From Thermobifida fusca NBRC 14071 = JCM 3263 (GTDB taxonomy: Bacteria > Actinomycetota > Actinomycetes > Streptosporangiales > Streptosporangiaceae), in contig NZ_BCWB01000024.1 of NCBI RefSeq assembly GCF_001592045.1, positions 1-64,000 on the forward strand: a stretch of DNA of 64,000 bases, in the 5' to 3' direction. Positions 62,201 to 64,000 of the stretch are shown one piece after another. Each line of letters opens with the position of its first letter. Position 1 is the stretch's first letter. The position numbers were made by a program, and so were the translations under genes. The notes under the pieces are model-generated. The model was not told the origin of the DNA. It did no database searches and saw nothing but the letters and a program-made list of their open reading frames with translations.

Positions 62201-64000
62201 CTACCGCGCGTCTTCTGCTTCGTCGGCGGCTTCCCGCATTCTCGCCAGGAATTTCAGGTATTCGGCTGCCCTCTGTTCGTCGACTTCGCGAAACAGGGCG
62301 TACGCCTTTTCGGCTTCGGCCACCGCTGCGGTGAGCAAGCCCTCAGCCGCCATGATGCGGGCCTTACTGTGGTGCAGTAAGCCACGCTGGTTTTTCAGGT
62401 GCTCGGCAGGGATGCGCAGTTCGGGGTGGGCCTCCGCCCGTTTCAGCCACTGCTCGGCCTGCTGGTGGGCGGTGTGCGCGTCCGCAACCCGGTGGGCGAG
62501 GAGCAGCGCGACCGCCCGGCAGTAGTGCTGCTCGTAGACCTGGTACGGCTCGTCGAGTTCCTCCCACAGCACGGCGGTGGCGGCGTGGCGTTCGGCTGCC
62601 TCCGCGTGGCGGCCCATCCGGCTCAGCACGCGGGCAGCTTCCACGTGGAGGACCGCGGTCTGCGCCGGGTCGTCCTCCATAGCGATGATCTCGTCCCAGC
62701 GGGCCAGGGCGTCCTCCAGTTCCCCGAGTTCACCAAGGGAGCGGGCGAGGATTTCCCGCACTGCTTTGCGGTCGACGGAAACGAGATGCTGTTCTGCTGC
62801 CAGGATCTCCTCAGCGGCTTCCGCAGCCTCGAAGTAGCGTTCGATGGCGTGGTAGGCGCGGGCCAGCAGCACCTTGGCGTGCGCGGCCATCGGAGCGATC
62901 CCGAGCGCGGTGGCCTGGGCGACTGCTTCCGCCAAGACAACCGCGGCCTGCTCGTACTCCTGGTCTTCGCACAGCCACTGGCCGCGGGTGAGCAGCACAC
63001 TGGTCTCCGCTCCGGGAGGAAGGTCGGGGATCAGGTGGGCTTCGGCTTCCTCTAGCGCCTGCCAGGCAGCGTCCCACGCGTCCTGGCCGCTCGCGCGCAG
63101 CAACTGGGCGTGGCGGCATGCGGCCTCGACGACCAGGCGCGGGCTTCCGCTGTCCCGGGCTTCTCTCCTGGCCTGGGCGAGCAGGGCCTCCTGTTCGGGG
63201 AACGGGGCGTGTGTTGCGGCACTGATGGTGGCGAGGAGCAGCAGCACCTGGGCCCGCGCGGTCGCGTCAGCGTCGGGGTAGCCGCTCTCTTCCAGCAGCT
63301 TTCGGGCGTGGGCAAGCTCACCGCGGAACATCAGGTGCGCGGCGAGCCGGATGCGGGCGCCCACCCGCTGGGTGGGGGTGCCGTGCTCGTCCAGGTAGGC
63401 GACCGCCTGCTGCAGGAGGGCCAGCCCTTCAGTCCTGTTCCCGTCCTCGGCCAGGGACTGGCCGAGCAGGCTGAGGACCCGGTGCCGGTCGGCGTCGAGC
63501 TGTGCGGCAGCGTAGTGGTCGGCAGCGGCCCGGTAGTGCTCGACGGCTGCTGCGTGGTCCCCGTCCATGTCGTGGAACCATCCTTCGGCTTCCGCGCGTC
63601 GGCCCCGGGCCCAGGACGGCAGTTCGACGCCGACGGTGAGCTCGTCGAAACGGCGCCAGGCAGCCCGGGCCTGTTCCTTGCGCCAGGTGCGGCGCCACTG
63701 CTCAGCCTGGTCGAGGAGGTCCTGCCAGGTGTCGGCGAGCGGTTCAGGCAGCGGCTCCGGTGAGGCTGCGGCGGGGCGGGGGCGTGGTGCGTACTCGGTC
63801 AGCAGGAGTTCCGCCACGACCGGTTCGGCGGCAAGGCGGTCGCGGATCCTCGTGCTCTGCGCGGTGGTGCCGTTGCGCGCGTCGAACCGGGCGGCGAGCG
63901 CCAAGGCGTGGTCCCGCATCTGGTCGCGCAGTTCGGTGACGCGGAGCTCCGCGGCGGGGCGGTCCTGGTGCGCGGGACGGCGCACGGTGAGGTCGCCGTG
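62201..64000 (-). CDS. TPR-repeat protein (5' end beyond the window)
   Basis: At least 599 codons; a GTG at 63985 exists, but the frame stays open to the window edge (HGDLTVRR...), so the true start is probably outside. Nearly all helical, with many TPR-like repeats (HAAAVEHYRAAADHYAAAQL, GLALLQQAVAYLDEHG, YEQAAVVLAEAVAQATALGI, LEDALARWDEIIAMEDDPAQ). No catalytic motif is seen in the visible part. It is probably the C-terminal part of a larger scaffold or regulator. Confidence 0.75.
   Translation of the reverse strand, partial: HGDLTVRRPAHQDRPAAELRVTELRDQMRDHALALAARFDARNGTTAQSTRIRDRLAAEPVVAELLLTEYAPRPRPAAASPEPLPEPLADTWQDLLDQAEQWRRTWRKEQARAAWRRFDELTVGVELPSWARGRRAEAEGWFHDMDGDHAAAVEHYRAAADHYAAAQLDADRHRVLSLLGQSLAEDGNRTEGLALLQQAVAYLDEHGTPTQRVGARIRLAAHLMFRGELAHARKLLEESGYPDADATARAQVLLLLATISAATHAPFPEQEALLAQARREARDSGSPRLVVEAACRHAQLLRASGQDAWDAAWQALEEAEAHLIPDLPPGAETSVLLTRGQWLCEDQEYEQAAVVLAEAVAQATALGIAPMAAHAKVLLARAYHAIERYFEAAEAAEEILAAEQHLVSVDRKAVREILARSLGELGELEDALARWDEIIAMEDDPAQTAVLHVEAARVLSRMGRHAEAAERHAATAVLWEELDEPYQVYEQHYCRAVALLLAHRVADAHTAHQQAEQWLKRAEAHPELRIPAEHLKNQRGLLHHSKARIMAAEGLLTAAVAEAEKAYALFREVDEQRAAEYLKFLARMREAADEAEDAR

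Overview
The window is high-GC actinobacterial DNA with a complete Pup-proteasome gene set: pup, prcB, prcA, pafA, dop, arc and the start of pafB. The polyphosphate glucokinase gene next to arc/trmI, an ATP-grasp RiPP cluster recognisable as the fuscimiditide (thf) locus, and type I-E CRISPR repeats point to Thermobifida fusca or a very close relative. This assignment is by recognition; no search was run.

Layout. 1-3189: partial pafB, a DUF3866 gene, a two-domain FKBP lipoprotein and an Lsr2 paralogue. 3572-15303: an acyl-CoA/aldehyde/alcohol dehydrogenase operon, a large LAL-type LuxR regulator, and a branched-chain amino-acid-type ABC operon (livGFHM plus binding protein). 15596-19059: an SDR, a FadR-type regulator, a DgoD-like galactonate dehydratase and a second FadR-type regulator. 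19158-22606: pafA, prcA, prcB, pup. 22892-27888: an EF-hand protein, an amidohydrolase, an MFS permease and a PucR regulator. 27916-29433: dop. 29434-30229: a strikingly AT-rich gap.

30230-38726 is the most interesting part. Two perfect 512-bp direct repeats (30288-30799 and 38215-38726) flank a 7.9-kb integrated element. Each repeat holds one CRISPR repeat, a leader-like stretch, the arc terminator and the last 32 codons of arc. The element reads integrase (three -1 frameshifts, all in G-runs), a MerR/AlpA-type HTH excisionase, an XRE regulator, a DUF397/DUF5753-XRE/HATPase regulatory set, and the ATP-grasp ligase, precursor and PIMT-like methyltransferase genes of a graspetide. A five-repeat CRISPR array closes the element, and a short two-repeat array with a decayed terminal repeat lies on the chromosomal side. 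No cas gene is present in the window.

38628-49385: arc (proteasomal ATPase), trmI, polyphosphate glucokinase, an XRE-TPR/SLOG pair, a site-2-type metalloprotease with CBS domains, a RecB-like nuclease, an orphan NarL-type regulator and a ThrE-family exporter. 49467-55279: an oligopeptide-type ABC operon with the two ATPases fused. 55717-64000: a small membrane protein, a HAD phosphatase, metH, a PAC2-family protein, an ABATE-domain protein and a TPR protein cut by the window edge.

The proteasome genes, usually compact in actinobacteria, are here interrupted by three metabolic or mobile blocks, each bringing its own regulators.
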